Numbered from the stretch's first letter, positions 1-11,668 are shown. The stretch: DNA of 64,000 nucleotides from Utricularia gibba (GCA_002189035.1 NEEC01000009.1:2418001-2482000); one strand, 5' to 3'. Numbers and translations are program-made. The notes: generated by a model from the sequence alone, not told the origin.

Positions 1-130
1 GTACTGCCGCTCTCTCCTCGAATCTCCCACGCCGACGCACCAGTCTCTGACCCGGCGGCTGATTTTTCTCCGCCGCACGTCTCGGATTTCGACTGCCGTT
101 GGGCTGGATCTGGTGACGCGCTCTGAGGCG
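1..130 (+). other. 5' leader of KH-domain gene (window edge)
   Basis: This GC-rich, pyrimidine-rich stretch precedes the first ATG of the KH gene at 131. It is consistent with a 5' UTR, and the promoter lies outside the window. No ORF of note is seen. Confidence 0.5.
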
Positions 131-2960
131 ATGTCGTCGGGGAGGTACATGGCGTACTCGCCGTCTCCCTCCGCACCTCAGTCTCCGCATATCGGCTACG
201 CGGGATTCCACGGTTCCTTTGATCGTGTCGATCTTGAGAAGTAAGTCGCTGTGCTTCCTATTGTTTTCGTAGCGATGACAGGGAGTTCATGGCCTGTTGC
301 GGAGTGATTCGGGTGTTGTGTTACCGATCAATCGGCGCTTTTGCTTTCCTCCTGTACTGTTTGTCATTCTTCTCCCTTTTTGAGACTGTGCGTTTCAGTG
401 TGTATCAGAAAACGAAAAGTTTACTAAATAATGGTTTAGAATGCGGAGGAGTCGGTCGTGTATATAGTATGTGTTGCTTCTCCGCCGCTGCACATGTATA
501 TTTCTCGTGTTTGTGATCTCAAGCAGCTAGTAGACAGCTGCCTTTATATCGTACAGAAAATGAGTAAAGGGAGAAACTGTTTCTTTTCATGAAAAGAATA
601 AAGCTGCCATCTTTGATTATTTTCTGAGAGCTTCTAAACCAGCGCATTACAGAATTTCAAATCTACGCTTAATTCTCCCCATAATTCTGGATCTGTTATG
701 ACCTTGCTATTAATGCTTCTGCTCATAATTTTCAGGTATTTGGTGGAGTTGCTAGATGAATGTAAAAAGCTCAATCCCTTTATGCCTGTGCTTCCAAATT
801 GCTATCAGTTGCTGAATAAAGGTGAGCTTTTCTTGTTTTATGCGCAATTCTTAAAGATTCGGCTCCCCTATTGTGATTCAGTGTTCATTTTTCCTTATTC
901 CATCATTTATTTCTGCATTCGGTCCCTGGTAATGTGAATCCGCTGATGAATACTTAAAACAGGGTTATGTAGTCTCTAGAATTATGTCGAAATGTTATTG
1001 TTGTCGTCATCGGTAGAGGTTTCATCATTGCCCGTTAACCTGGTAGCGGTGCACTGTTGTCCCATCAAGCAAAATGTTAATCTGATTTACACGAGATTGT
1101 GCTGATTTATGTCTCTTTCTGACCTGGCTTTTATTTTTGCTCTGCATGTGCCTCAGATATAGGCAGAAAAATCTGCCATTTGTAGTCAATTTCTATTCTG
1201 GGATTAGCACTGGCTCATTTCAACTTCAATGGGGAAAGCTTGAAAACTATTTCCCTTGTGTTGTTGAGCAACATGTGCAGTGACTAACCACTACAGAACC
1301 AGTAGTGTACACATTACGATCTTAACTATCTTTTTGGTGTGCATCTGTAATTTTAGCGCGCATGTTTTTCTAGGGATTTGGACTAACCAATTCACTATTG
1401 GCTAATGTTAAGCAGCCTAACTGGTGTATCTTATTTCAAAATTGACCTTTTTGAAGCAGAAATTTTGGATGTAACTACTCTGTTGAGGAATGCATCAGTT
1501 TTAGAACAAAGTGGGGCTGAACATGCAAGCCCCGTGGCTTCAGGAGGGATGTATTCAAATGCAGGAGCTAAAGTGAACGGATGGGCATCACCATTTCAAT
1601 CAGAAGTATGAATGCCAACCATTAACATAACCTTTATTTGATCTGATTATGCTATGTTTCACGCAATATAAATCCAAAATCTAATTCTAACTTTACTGTA
1701 CTGCATTCATTCTTTGACTCATTAGATTTGGGTTCTCGTAACAGGTCTGCGAAGCTAACAGATGACAAATGATATGCTATTTGCCCTTAGCCCACCTATT
1801 ATCCATCCTTCATTTGGCACAATATGTTCTTATTTGACATCTCTCTTCTGACCTCTGCTAACTGGCTTGTGCTTAAACTTAGATTAACATGTAGATTGCT
1901 TTTCTTTTTTAAATAGTTTCACAAGATCTGTATGATGAATGAATGAAGCATTTAGATAATGATATGCATGGCGTGTTTAGTTCAGTGTCAATACACTCTT
2001 CGAGTTTTAACGTACATTTTGATATATCTCGGTGCTAACCAAGCTTTCAGCCTTGCCTTTGTACATGGATAATTTGGAAATGATCAGTGTGAAAAATTTT
2101 CATATTTCTTGACACAATGCATGGATTTTTAAGGTGCAGATGCCCAGTCTTTTGGAACAGTCATTAGGACAGAATTGGCTAGGCTCTGAAAGCAGTTCTT
2201 CGGGTCTCATAGTCAAGAGAACACTCAGGGTTGACATTCCAGTTGACCAATACCCTACCGTATTCACTCTTTCTATATGCGCTTTTGCAGTGAACGTACT
2301 GGGTTGATTTGTAGTTCAGTTTTTGTTTCTTTTTTTTTTTTACTGCAGTACAATTTCGTTGGACGCCTACTTGGCCCTAGAGGAAATTCATTGAAAAGAG
2401 TTGAAGCAGCAACTGACTGTCGTGTCCTCATTAGAGGCCGTGGCAGTATCAAGGATCCTGCTAAGGTAATTTGAATGCAATATCTTCAGCTTGTGTATCC
2501 TTATTTTTCTACAAAAAAGTTCAATATTTTTATCCTCACCCCACTCACACTCTGACATTTGCTACTCGATTTTGCTATCTTCTTTGAAGGAAGAGATGAT
2601 GAGGGGCAAACCAGGATACGAGCACCTTAACGAACCCCTTCACATACTCGTCGAGGCAGAAATGCCTGTCGAAATAATCGATGAACGTTTGATGCAGGCT
2701 CGGGATATCCTTGAAGGCTTACTCAAGCCAATGGTATGCATACATACATAAGACACTCTCTTCCCTGAGCTGTGAATCCATTCCAAACATCTCCATCCTC
2801 TTTACTGCAGGACGAGTCTCAAGATTTTTACAAGAAGCAGCAGCTAAGGGAACTTGCACTGCTCAATGGCACCTTCCGAGAAGAGGGCTCCCAGATATCA
2901 GGATCAGTATCTCCATTCCACAACAGCCTTGGCATGAAAAGAGCAAAAACCACAGGCTAA
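131..2960 (+). CDS. KH-domain (STAR/quaking-like) RNA-binding protein
   Basis: Seven exons join in phase: 131-240, 736-821, 1460-1605, 2140-2259, 2349-2465, 2590-2733, 2811-2960, giving 290 aa with no internal stop. The single maxi-KH (STAR-type) domain spans roughly residues 130-235. Its GPRG RNA-contact loop (from GRLLGPRG) lies near residues 160-166 and is followed by [10 protein letters not shown] conserved plant N-terminal segment ([17 protein letters not shown]) resembles a STAR dimerisation region. The C-terminus ends in a basic RAKTTG tail after [10 protein letters not shown]. The layout matches the plant family of At4g26480/At5g56140 and rice SPIN1, which bind single-stranded RNA in the nucleus. 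The target RNAs cannot be read from sequence. All introns are GT-AG. The start is the first in-frame ATG, giving [14 protein letters not shown] as in relatives. No frameshift is seen. Confidence 0.93.
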
Positions 2961-3886
2961 TGCTCCCTCGCCGCATCGTTGTTGCTTACAACGAAAATCA
3001 GATACCCTTTTCATGGCAACTGCCATGATCATCAGGGCGAGGCACAGGTCCTACCCAATGCCTCTTCCTGTCTATCTATTTATAAATTTGCAAGGTGTGT
3101 GATTGCGCTTTTGGGGGGAAAATGTCGCTTCAGCAGAAAGACTGTGGGGCTGCACCGGTTGCCTATTTGTGAAACACACTTAGAACATTATTTGTAAAAT
3201 GTCTGTACCTAGTATCCAATAATGACAGGTGTGTAATAATTTTATAAGTATTAATTCTTTTAAGTGTTTTACTATTTTTAATTAATGAAACCCATAATTA
3301 GATGTTTTGGATATTACATTATTTAATACATGAGTTTAAGTAAAACGTAAATCTATATTTGATGTGATTTTTATTAATTTTATATTTGAAAATATTTTAT
3401 TCTAAAAACATTTTTTTGGATTTTTCAGTTTTTATTTATAAATATTATAATTAATAAGAGTATTTTAATATTTGTATATAAATTTATATGATAATTGAAC
3501 TTTTTCAAATAATAATTTATATTAAAAAAATCCAAAGTTTTACCAAATTTTTTGTTCATGAAAACTAGAGGAAGAAGAAAATGGTGTTCCATTGTTGAAA
3601 AATATTGGTCTGCGTCTCCTCCTCATCTTCATACCTTCTAAATACTTCATGACTAGCAGCAGGACACAGCCACAGGTTGTAGTTTTAACATTTCTCAAGT
3701 ATTTTTCATTCACAATTCTAATTTTCTAGAATTTGGATGCATTTCCATGCGTGATGGAATTGGAGAACCGGGGAAAGTTGAATCTTTTTTGGAATTCAAT
3801 GATATTTTTCTTAGAAATTCTTGTTTCAGGGGAAAAGAGTATGCAGGTATGTTTTGATCAATGACCAGGCCGTATAGACTTTGTCT
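2961..3886. other. Intergenic: 3' UTR then AT-rich spacer
   Basis: About 250 bp of probable 3' UTR of the KH gene is followed by a very AT-rich stretch (about 3220-3560). The leader of the WDR53-like gene comes next. No further gene is seen. Confidence 0.6.
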
Positions 3887-6855
3887 ATGGCGAAGCCACG
3901 ATATTTGAGGGGTCACACAGAGGCTGCATCTTGCTGTGTCGCTTCTCGTGCACGGCCCGGCGTTGTAGCCACTGGTGCAGAGGTACCCTATTTGGAAAAC
4001 AACAAACGTCGTAGTTAAGGAAAATTTGATACTATCAACGTCTGGGGCTCGAATCGGGATGTTTCTATCGCTGGTTTGATGGGTTTGGGCGGAAAGATGT
4101 GATCTTGGCTTGCTTCTTGTATGCATTTCATATCCCGGAATGCTCTTTCTTGGTTGCTGACAGTGTTTTATTTTTGTGGAATAGGATGGGTGTGTACGCT
4201 TATATGATCTGCGATGCAAAGACATTTTGCTAACCATGAGCGTGGGCGACGGGAGTCCAGTTTCGTCCTTGTGTTACAAGCCAGGTTTGATTTGTATTCT
4301 AAAGAATTGGTGTGGAGGCTAAAAATTACGCCGTGGGTTACACCTTTTCAACTTTAGTAGTAAAAGGTATTAAGAAGAATTTGTCTTTGATGTGACTTGG
4401 ATTATGTAAGGTGGTTGTAAAATTCATCATTATGTAAGGTGACTTCATTCTGATTCATATCTCACGCCCTTCCCTGACTCAGAGAGTATTTTACAGGAAA
4501 TGAAGATTCTATGTACATTTCCGTGGGGAATGAAGTCAAATGTTTTCATATGCGTATGGTATGATTTGATTTCATAGACATTATTTCTTGTGATGCCCGA
4601 ATTCATGTGTCCATAATTCATTCAAGATCTCCACATGTTCAATGAATGTTTGGGGTGGTAATTTTTCTGGTCTTGTTGGAAATGGTTGCGAACTTGATCT
4701 CTTTATTTTTCATCATTTTTCTTCTTAAACTGAAATTCATCCCCGTAGATACTATTGCATATACTCTACCTCGATTTATTTTAAGTTGGTTATACCGCAG
4801 GTTCATCTGCTATTAGTTGTTTCAATGCAAGTAAAATTTTTTCTCATTGTTTGCTATTTTAGTTGTCATTTTTTAGTGAATGTTGATAGTATCTTTTGTC
4901 TGTACTCTTTTTCAGCCATCATCGTATGAGAAATTGGATGGTTTCAGTTATAACAAAGATGAAATAAATCAGGTATGCCACCGATATATGCTATTGAATT
5001 TTGTGGTTGCTTTCACTGGTAGCGACTTGTCACTCCCTTCGAATTTATCCTTTTTTTTTCACCTTTTGCGGCACCTGTTTGTGACACATAAAGTAAGTTT
5101 TACCATATCTTGCAGATTGTTCACCATCCAAAGTCATCTTTTCTCGCTGCTGCTGATGACACCGGAGATGTGAAGGTAATAACACTTCATTGAAAGATTT
5201 TTATCATTTAGAATGAATTATCTGGTAAATTGCACAAAGTTGTGAGGAAGAAAGCAAACAATTTGGAAGCCTATGGTGAATCTGAGTATATGTTTGGTTG
5301 CAAAGGGGAATATTGAGATCTCAATGTTTTGATCAATGATCAACATGAAATCTTCTTGACAGCAAACAGTTGAAAAGAGGCTCATTAAACTCAATCTAAA
5401 CTTTTGATCTTGCTGGATGCTCTGTACAGTAGGAAAATTTGGAAATGGTGGAAACTTGCTTGTATTATGCTGGCATACTCTGGGTTCTTTGTTTGTGATC
5501 ACAGTATGTCATTGTTGGCAGGCATTAGTTTTATGTCTCTTTGGCGCCTATTTATTCTTGCATGATTACATGATGTTTGCAAATGACAATACAAGTGATC
5601 ATAAAGCATATCCCCATTGCAGGTCATCGATGTTCAACAACGATGCCTATACAAAACGTTAAGAGGTGGCCACGAAAATGTACAATTTTTTACATCTTAT
5701 GTTTTCAGGGAATTATTCACTTTTTGTGGCCTTTTCTGTTCCTTCCAACTCGTTTTCTTGTTTGACTGCCGTAGGTTAGCCTTAGTGTCTGTTCATACTT
5801 TTATATTTTGTGGATTTGGAGTCCTTATTCCAGTTCTGAGCCTTTCATTCTCCCCAGATCTGCAGCAGCGTCCAGTTTCTTCCTTGGAGGTCTTGGAAGG
5901 TTCTGCTACAAACTTCCATTTTTGTGGTGGCCAACACATAATGTCAACGACCATTCAGGTTCTTTTGATGCTTTTCTTTTCTCATGCACAGGCATCACTG
6001 GAGGTTTCGATTCAAGGCTTGTAACGTGGGATTTCTCCACTGGTCACTCAAAGCTAATTATGGACTTTGGTATCCTTTTGCTGTTTTACTTGCAACCGCT
6101 GTTTCGAAACATCGATTTCATGGTAACTTGTGGAGCTCAGTCTAATCACTGCATTGCTTAGGAGCTGCAAGTGATGCTGGCCAGCTCTGTAACCCGCCTT
6201 TTGTCCATGCGTTGGCTGTTCCCGACCTTGACATGGCTGATGAAGTAGGCAAGGTATGTGCAGTGGCCAGGGGAGATGGAGTCATCAGTGTGATGGATAT
6301 CACATCCGAAAATGCCTCTGCCAAATCCAGGCATCCCTCAAAGCCAAAGAGATCTTCCAAATCAACATCAAATTGTAGTTCTCCGAGCGCTGATTCCCAG
6401 CCAGTGGTCCAAAATGTCAGAAATCTGCAGTTAGATTTCTCAATGGGGGGACACCTCTCTGCAGCCTCCTGTGTGTAAGAAATGAAGCTCTACTGCACTC
6501 ACAGTCCCCTCACTTCAGTTCAAGAACTTTTTAACCATCACCCTCCCCCACACAGGGCCTTTTCCCTGTTCGGAAGCAAAGGGAAGCTCATCATTTCCGG
6601 TGGTGATGACAGAACAATCAAGGTATGGGATTGGCGCAAAGCTTATGACTGTGGTGCAACTGATGCTTTGCGGTCCGAGATTCGCCTCCGGCGAAAGGTG
6701 AGTACCATGATCCTGATCTGGGTTTTCAGGTATGGAAGCTTGACCCTTTCCCGTGTTGTGAACAGGTGAACTCAATCTGCACAACTCCATTAGATGCTGA
6801 AAATCTGGTCGTCTGTGACACTTCCAAAGCAGTGAAGGTTTATACCGTCTGCTAA
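3887..6855 (+). CDS. WD40-repeat protein, WDR53-like
   Basis: Eleven exons: 3887-3982, 4185-4284, 4497-4558, 4916-4972, 5116-5175, 5623-5679, 5858-5899, 5992-6069, 6162-6474, 6556-6697, 6766-6855, giving about 365 aa. WD40 blades are visible as GHTEAASCCVAS/DGCVRLYDLR, SSFLAAADDTGDVKVIDV, GGFDSRLVTWDF and SGGDDRTIKVWDW, so a single beta-propeller is expected. Order and spacing fit plant WDR53 (At5g45760 type). Animal WDR53 is a DDB1/CUL4-associated protein; the plant role is inferred only. Two oddities: (1) the exon 7 to exon 8 join (5899/5992) is out of frame by one base with any GT donor, and one extra G at 5899-5900 would give both the correct donor and the conserved ITGG continuation; (2) the intron 6070-6161 starts GTATCCTTTT and looks U12-type. 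The short ATG exon 1 was found by matching the expected MAKPRYLRGH start. Confidence 0.85.
6070..6161 (+). other. Probable U12-type (minor spliceosome) intron
   Basis: The donor reads GTATCCTTTT, a full match to the U12 donor consensus. The acceptor is TTAG. A branch-like TCTAAT places its adenosine at about 6145, 16 nt before the 3' end, within the usual U12 window. The intron splits the WD40 CDS in phase 1, and both flanking exons are in frame. Confidence 0.65.
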
Positions 6856-7284
6856 ACACTCTGTAAAAGGAGAAGAAACATAAATGATTCGCCCCACAAC
6901 GCAAGAAGTGAACCTCCACTGTCTTCAATGGCTGCGGTCCCAGTTCTGCCGAGGACATGATGATTAACTCGAATGTGGAGGGGGGCGTCACCGCATCAGC
7001 CAACAGGGAGACCAAGGCCCTGGTTATGCTGCCGGTTCGAACAGACCGGTGTAAACCGGTTTCCTAGCTACCTGTTCGAAACAGAAAGCATTTTTTGGTT
7101 AAAAAACTCCGGTCCACCGAGATCGTGATTTTGTCCGGCCCACTGAGTGAGGCCCACGGGCATGCCATCGCTTTTGTACCGTAGCGCCTTTAGCTGTAGC
7201 CTGTAGCTGAAGGCCGGTCAGCTTTCCTCCGTTGCTGCTCCGCTTTCCAGTCCCCCACGCTCCTCCTCCACCTTCCTCATTCCG
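6856..7284. other. Intergenic with imperfect inverted repeat
   Basis: This holds the 3' UTR of the WD40 gene and the leader of the receptor-like protein gene. An inverted repeat lies at 7034-7082, with arms GGTTCGAACAG and CTGTTCGAAAC (one mismatch) flanking two ACCGGT boxes. No additional ORF is supported. Confidence 0.5.
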
Positions 7285-8550
7285 ATGCCGTCAATGGGTT
7301 TTGCGGCCTTCCTCATTTTCGTGTTCTTTCTCAGCAAGGAACTCTCCGGCGCTGTCGCCGCCTCTGTCGTTGCGGTTTCCCCTGCTTCTTCTCCACGCGG
7401 TGCTCCCTCGGAGTCCCGGCCTGCACCATCCTTCCCTCTTGACCCCAAACAGCTCCTCGCACTTCATTCCCTCAACATTCCCACCTCCAAAAACCCTTGT
7501 ACTTCGCCGGCCACCGCGTGCGACTCCTCTGCACCCTACAGCCACCTTGTTTCGCTTTCCCTTGCAAACTGTTCCGATGATGTAGCTTTGTCTGTCACTG
7601 CCTTGAAATCCCTTTCCACTCTCAAATCCCTCGCCTTCATAAACTGCCCCATTTCCCCAATTCGATTCCCACCTGAACTTACCTCAAATCTCCATTCTTT
7701 CACTTGTATTAATAGCTTGACTAAGCTTACTGGTGTCTGGTTAAGCAGGTTGCAGAATGTGACTGACTTAACCGTCGCCGGAGTTAGCGTGAATGCCTCC
7801 GGTCCGTCGATTATTCTCTCCGGAATGAAGCTACTCCGCTCCGTTACTCTTTCCCGGTGCGACCTCGGTGGCACTGTTCCTAGACATTGGCATCCCAATC
7901 TTACTTTCATCGATCTGTCGGACAATCATCTGAGAGGGAAGATCCCTAGCTCTCTGACACGTTTAGAGAGCCTCGTTCACCTGAATCTCTCTGCTAATTT
8001 GCTCAATGAATCCATACCTAGCAACATCGGCGACTTGATTTCTCTGCAGAACCTCTCCCTGGCTTTGAATACGATATCTGGGCCGATCCCAGATTCCTTA
8101 GCCGCCCTGCCGGAGCTAACGCACCTCGATCTGCACTCCAACCAGCTCGATGGGACAATCCCAGATTTCCTCAAAGACATGAAGAAACTGAGATACCTGA
8201 ATCTCGAGAGGAACAACTTTCACGGGGTTTTGCCCTTCAACGCGACCTTCATAAGAAACATGGAGGTGTTCAAGGTGGGTGCAAACGCGAATCTCTGCTA
8301 CAACCGCTCGCTCCTGGGACCCAAAGTGAAGCTGGGAATCTACCCCTGCGACAAGCATGGGAAACCCATTTTGCCGCCGCCGTCCAAGGACTCATCGAGC
8401 GAGGACTCAGCAGACGACGATTATAGCAACTTGCAGCAGCCGAAGCACCATAGCGGACCCAGCAAAGTCGTCCTTGGAGTAGCGATTGGGCTCTCCTCCA
8501 TCGTGTTTCTGATTGTTTTCTTGGTCTGCTTATCCAAATGCTGTAGATGA
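7285..8550 (+). CDS. LRR receptor-like protein (RLP51/RLP55-type), no kinase
   Basis: A single uninterrupted 421-codon exon starts at ATG 7285. An N-terminal signal peptide (residues about 1-28, [12 protein letters not shown] core) is followed by a Pro/Ser-rich linker. A capping region starts with [20 protein letters not shown] and is followed by plant-type LRRs (about residues 185-330; for example [19 protein letters not shown] and [16 protein letters not shown]). Next come an acidic juxtamembrane stretch and one transmembrane helix (about 394-415, [20 protein letters not shown]) with a very short basic tail ending CCR. There is no kinase, so signalling would need a partner. This matches the short Arabidopsis RLPs around RLP51 (SNC2) and RLP55, an immunity-related group. 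The assignment to that clade is by memory. The plasma-membrane location is inferred from the signal peptide and TM helix. Confidence 0.88.
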   Translation: MPSMGFAAFLIFVFFLSKELSGAVAASVVAVSPASSPRGAPSESRPAPSFPLDPKQLLALHSLNIPTSKNPCTSPATACDSSAPYSHLVSLSLANCSDDVALSVTALKSLSTLKSLAFINCPISPIRFPPELTSNLHSFTCINSLTKLTGVWLSRLQNVTDLTVAGVSVNASGPSIILSGMKLLRSVTLSRCDLGGTVPRHWHPNLTFIDLSDNHLRGKIPSSLTRLESLVHLNLSANLLNESIPSNIGDLISLQNLSLALNTISGPIPDSLAALPELTHLDLHSNQLDGTIPDFLKDMKKLRYLNLERNNFHGVLPFNATFIRNMEVFKVGANANLCYNRSLLGPKVKLGIYPCDKHGKPILPPPSKDSSSEDSADDDYSNLQQPKHHSGPSKVVLGVAIGLSSIVFLIVFLVCLSKCCR

Positions 8551-9834
8551 GAGACCTTGGACTGCGGGTCGGTGCCGGATTTTGCTGGGAGTGAGATTCC
8601 GCCATTAAAGATTGCTTCACACAACCCTTCTTCTCTCCTCAATTCCTCTCTGGTTCTGCTCGGCGGTTCTATTCGGAATCAACATTCTTCCCCATTTCCA
8701 TTAGGATCCTTTGTCACCCCCATTTTACGTTTCCTTTTGAAATACATGTTCAATTATATTGGATGAATTTAAATTATTTGAATATAAATTATTTAAATTT
8801 ATATGAATTAAAATAATTTTTTATTGGTAGAATAATTATTTATTATCAACTTTTTTGTTTAGATTGTATTATTTGGGTATTGGATATTTTATATTTAAAT
8901 TAATACAATGCCCTTATGAATTAATTTGATATTAATTAAAAGAAAAAATAAGCAAAATTGTCCAATTGACAATGTATATTTATAAATATAGATGTTTTTT
9001 TATTAATCTAATTATATTTAATGATTGTGCATTTCGACCCGTTGGGCCACTTCCTTGTGCTTGCTAGGAGAATGTAATGGGCTGGCCCATGATCACCTCT
9101 TGGGCGCGTCTTCGATTCAAACTTGGGTGAGTGACTCGGGAGCCCGTTCGCTCTTGGTTCTTGGATTCGATTTCTGGGGAAGATGCCTCCTGAAGTTCGA
9201 TCAATTGGAGGATCGTAGAATTTCGCGGAATTTCTGATGATCCAGGTATATTCTTTACTGTTTCTATTGTGCATGATATTAAGCTATAATTGTTGATTTT
9301 CCTGCGTGGTTCTGGTGGTTTGTGGTGTCTGTTAATGTGAATGATGAGATCAAGCATGCATATTAAAGGGGGTAAATTGAAGTCGGACAACTATTGGGGA
9401 GGAAACAAATGATGTTCGGATGAGGGACGGGGTTAGTATGGAGATGTTGATTAATTGTTGTTTCATACTGCTCCACTTCTAATAAGTTATTTCACTAACA
9501 AAAAAAAGTACTTTTGTGTTAGAAATAGATATCTGAAACGCTCCAAAATTTTGGAGCGCTTTAATGCACCCAGCATTTTGCTCTAAAAATTTTAGAACCA
9601 CCTCTAAAATTTATCAATCACTTTATTGGAGCTGGAACTGTCATCAAATTTTCAATAGCAGCGTTGTTATCATGTTGGTGGCATTGTCTCTGTAGTTAGT
9701 TTACCTAGCATGATTACTTTCTTCCCTTATGCTACGTGAGACACGCACTGGGATAATCTCTGATTCACCATTTCAGGTTCGAGGACACTGATCTCATTGT
9801 CGTAAGCTAGAAGTCCTAGTTAGGATCAAAAATT
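8551..9834. other. Intergenic: AT-rich spacer, then 5' UTR with intron
   Basis: The 3' UTR of the receptor-like gene (to about 8760) is followed by an AT-rich spacer (8760-9020). The leader of the small complex I gene follows. A likely 5' UTR intron runs 9246-9775 (donor CCAG|GTATAT, acceptor TTTCAG). It contains a perfect 20-bp palindrome at 9539-9558 and further CTAAAAATTTTAG-like palindromic AT-rich motifs, possibly a decayed MITE. Confidence 0.5.
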
Positions 9835-10471
9835 ATGTTGCCGTTTCCATTGCGATGGGCGTATGATGGCTGGAATGAAATTCTGAAGATCCAGAAGTTC
9901 CGGAGGGTTGTGTCTTATACAGGGTTCTACTGCTTCACGGTTCTCGTTACCTATGCCTACACCAACATCACGTAAGTTACATGCTTGTCATAGATTGTTT
10001 GCTCATCTCGTGATCCAGCTAGATGTACAACACAGAACTAGAGCTGGCCACTCGAGAGCTGATCAATTCTACGCATCTTATCCTGCTGGAACTGCACTTT
10101 TGTCGGACGCTACCAAGGTAATTGGTGTTGAATATCTAGCTTATCGTATCACTGGCAGGATTTTCCTCCATTAACTCGGATTGGGAGAATTGACAAGTCT
10201 GTATTCTTCCAAAGCTGTATAAAGCTGCACTTGGCAATTGCTATGAAATTGAGGAATGGGGACCTGTTGAATGGAGCATTATCGCCAAGCATTTTGAGCG
10301 TCAAGGCAAATCCCCATATGCATACCATGCTGTAAGTTACTGTTTAAACCCATCCTGCACTGTGTGCCATAGGTTGCATAGTATCTTGCTTTCAGATGCT
10401 CTTTTTCATCATGCTTACAGCTATACATGGCTCACCTTGCTTCCATGGGACAACTAGATGCATCTGATTAG
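9835..10471 (+). CDS. Small mitochondrial complex I accessory subunit (P1, At1g67350-type)
   Basis: Four exons: 9835-9971, 10036-10117, 10215-10331, 10421-10471, giving 128 aa in phase. The protein has an aromatic, basic start (RWAYDGWNEILKIQKFRR), one hydrophobic helix (about residues 28-45, YTGFYCFTVLVTYAY), then TRAGHSRADQFYASYPAG and a C-terminal part with WGPVEWSIIAKHFERQGKSP and YMAHLASMGQLDASD. I recognise this as the plant-specific membrane-arm subunit represented by At1g67350 (named P1 in complex I studies). That assignment is from memory and not certain. No cleavable presequence is obvious. Exon 2 begins at CACAG|AACTAG, chosen because it preserves phase and the TTRAGxSRADQFYASYPAG block. 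Confidence 0.72.
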
Positions 10472-11089
10472 CTAATCCATGAAATACCGGTATGATCAAA
10501 ATGGGGGGAGGCATCTCTGAAGCTTTTCATGCCTTCTAGCCTGTATGGAGAGTCAGATGCGAAGATTTTGCTGCCTATGCGTAAAAGTGTTTTTCATTAA
10601 TTCTCATTCTATGTTGAACAATTCATTCCAGAATTTAAGTTCCTATGCACCAATTGGGGTGCGATGCGACTTTACATTCACAATTACATTCACAATATCA
10701 TTCATTCGTAATGAATATAAGTTAGCAAGATGTTGGATACATTTAACACTTTAGAACACGATGATATAACCAGTAAGAAATAATGTGCTCAATAATATGA
10801 CTTCTGTACGTACAAATGTGACAGATTTATTGAACCTTTACAGTCAAAATGAACTGGAGGCTCCAGATTTTGTAACAAAACAGATGGCCCAAATCCTGAC
10901 TCATTCCTTCAAATTTTATTTACTTTGTTGTGCATTTATGCAGTAATTTGGAAGACTTCAACATCTTAAGTGAGAAAAAGCAGGAGGTGAAGAGGGGCAG
11001 CCATAGAAATAAGAGGTGGCCCATGTCTAAAAGGGTGTCATGTAACGAATTCACAGACACTTTAGAGAAAAACTCACTCACATTTCACA
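10472..11089. other. Intergenic spacer
   Basis: This holds the 3' UTR of the complex I subunit gene and the upstream region of the small secreted peptide gene. I see no convincing gene, repeat or clear TATA box close to 11090. Confidence 0.45.
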
Positions 11090-11314
11090 ATGGCTGCTAT
11101 GAGATTCAGATTCATGATCCCGGTGTTGATGATGCTACTTCTAGTGGTGATAAGGAATGAAGGAGTTGAGGGTGCAGAATGCAGCAAGGGCCATACAGTA
11201 GATGAGAGATGCATTGATGCTGAGATGGTTGATAGTGATGATGTCCATGGAATTCGACATCTCCTGATCGATGAAGACGATGATGACACATGGAAGGACA
11301 ACATTCGGTTGTGA
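11090..11314 (+). CDS. Small secreted peptide precursor, unassigned
   Basis: A single 74-codon ORF starts with ATG. It has a clear signal peptide (residues about 1-28, hydrophobic core IPVLMMLLLVVI, cleavage likely after GVEGA). The short remainder is acidic with exactly two cysteines (ECSKGHTVDERC), then AEMVDSDDVHGIRHLL and an Asp-rich tail IDEDDDDTWKDNIRL. The C-x9-C pair followed by an E-M-x-D-S-D and R-H-L-L pattern recalls the propeptide of RALF precursors, which carry a dibasic subtilase site there. No RALF mature peptide (YISY..., four cysteines) follows in any frame nearby. I do not recognise the family. It could be a diverged signalling peptide, a truncated RALF-like gene, or a chance ORF; the signal peptide argues against chance. 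Confidence 0.5.
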   Translation: MAAMRFRFMIPVLMMLLLVVIRNEGVEGAECSKGHTVDERCIDAEMVDSDDVHGIRHLLIDEDDDDTWKDNIRL

Positions 11315-11668
11315 ATACCACCTAAAGGGTGTTGGTAGTTTTCTGAGGTTTGGTTGCTGCCATGATTTGCCCTTCTCAATAAGGTGTTGTTCTTTTCTTG
11401 TCTACTGATCATTTTCCTGTCTCCAGGGTGTTGCAACCCTTTTGCATGTTCACAAGGCTATGTCTTCACTTTCATTACACGTACCACCACCACTAAATCA
11501 AAAGATAAATAAGGTTTAATTTCTGGAACTGAAATTAAATCAGATCGGAAGTGATGTTTGGAGTATAATATAGTTCTATTAGAAATAGAATCTCAGGAAC
11601 TGAAAATAAATGATTCGACACTATGAGAAGGTGATAGGAGAGCAGCCAATACCTCTGCAAGTGCTCTT
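11315..11668. other. Intergenic, convergent 3' ends
   Basis: This lies between the plus-strand peptide ORF and the minus-strand exonuclease stop at 11669. It holds probable 3' UTR only; nothing else is seen. Confidence 0.5.

Noticed and set aside
3710-4237. 175-codon minus-strand ORF
   Set aside because: It is antisense to the first two exons of the WDR53-like gene, low in protein-like character, and has no family motifs.
7285-8550. Reading the LRR gene as a receptor kinase fragment
   Set aside because: The protein ends naturally a few residues after its TM helix, with no kinase sequence downstream; short RLPs have this form.
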